A stretch of DNA of 13,454 nucleotides from Comamonadaceae bacterium (lineage in GTDB: Bacteria; Pseudomonadota; Gammaproteobacteria; Burkholderiales; Burkholderiaceae), in contig CANNNH010000027.1 in assembly GCA_947505915.1 (NCBI GenBank), positions 1 through 13,454 on the forward strand. Reading direction: 5' to 3'. Positions 13,436 through 13,454 of this stretch are shown here, piece after piece. The notes beneath the pieces were generated by a model. That model was not told where the DNA came from. It searched no databases and worked only from the letters and a program-made list of their open reading frames with translations. The position numbers were made by a program, and so were the translations under genes. Numbering within the stretch: the stretch's first letter is position 1; each line of letters begins with the position of its first letter.

Positions 13436-13454
13436 TTACTTCTTGCGACGCGAA
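13436..13454 (-). CDS. rplB: 50S ribosomal protein L2, last codons (partial)
   Basis: Only the final five codons and a TAA stop fall inside the window, reading SRRKK before the stop. The basic C-terminus and the position just before rpsS, as in the universal S10 operon order rplB-rpsS-rplV, support rplB. The call rests on context more than on sequence. Confidence 0.75.

Overview
The window looks like chromosomal DNA of a betaproteobacterium in Burkholderiales, most likely a Comamonadaceae relative such as Rhodoferax or Polaromonas. The reasons are the GC-rich coding sequence, a transport-less PTS set (EIIA-Man, HPr, EI), a ribosomal protein S3 with a long Ala/Pro/Arg-rich tail, and an 84-bp GC-rich intergenic repeat of a kind I recall from that family. 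This placement is an inference from gene content. No rRNA or tRNA gene is present to confirm it.

Layout. (1) Bases 1-1085, plus strand: the 3' end of lipA, then an EamA/YddG-like exporter gene that overlaps it by 4 nt. (2) Bases 1090-5631, minus strand, read right to left: a small lipoprotein of unknown function, an MFS transporter, ptsM (EIIA-Man), ptsH (HPr) and ptsI (EI). MFS and ptsM overlap by ATGA, ptsM and ptsH overlap by 32 nt, and ptsH and ptsI are separated by two tandem copies of the 84-bp repeat. (3) Bases 5762-8267, plus strand: a tightly coupled trio of a class III (CaiB/BaiF) CoA-transferase, an alpha/beta-hydrolase and a TlpA-like thioredoxin-fold lipoprotein. (4) Bases 8320-9652: a cytochrome c' gene (minus) and a cytochrome b561 gene (plus) diverge from an AT-rich 190-bp region. 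(5) Bases 9701-10774: a GNAT acetyltransferase (plus) and a Prx5-type peroxiredoxin (minus) converge on one bidirectional terminator. (6) Bases 10906-13454, minus strand: the distal part of the S10 ribosomal operon, in order rplB (last codons), rpsS, rplV, rpsC, rplP, rpmC and rpsQ, closed by a rho-independent terminator. rplN does not follow rpsQ here.

How the genes work together. EI, HPr and EIIA-Man form a phosphate relay from phosphoenolpyruvate with no EIIB or EIIC permease in the cluster, so a regulatory role is more likely than sugar uptake. The c'/b561 pair probably moves electrons from the membrane quinone pool to a periplasmic heme protein, or handles NO. The CoA-transferase and esterase suggest metabolism of an organic acid or ester whose identity the sequence does not give.

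Most of the window is conserved or ordinary accessory content. I found no clear new defence or mobile system. The most interesting points are the repeat inside the pts operon, the c'/b561 intergenic operator candidate, the S3 tail, the truncated S10 cluster and the mixed CoA-transferase/hydrolase/TlpA operon.
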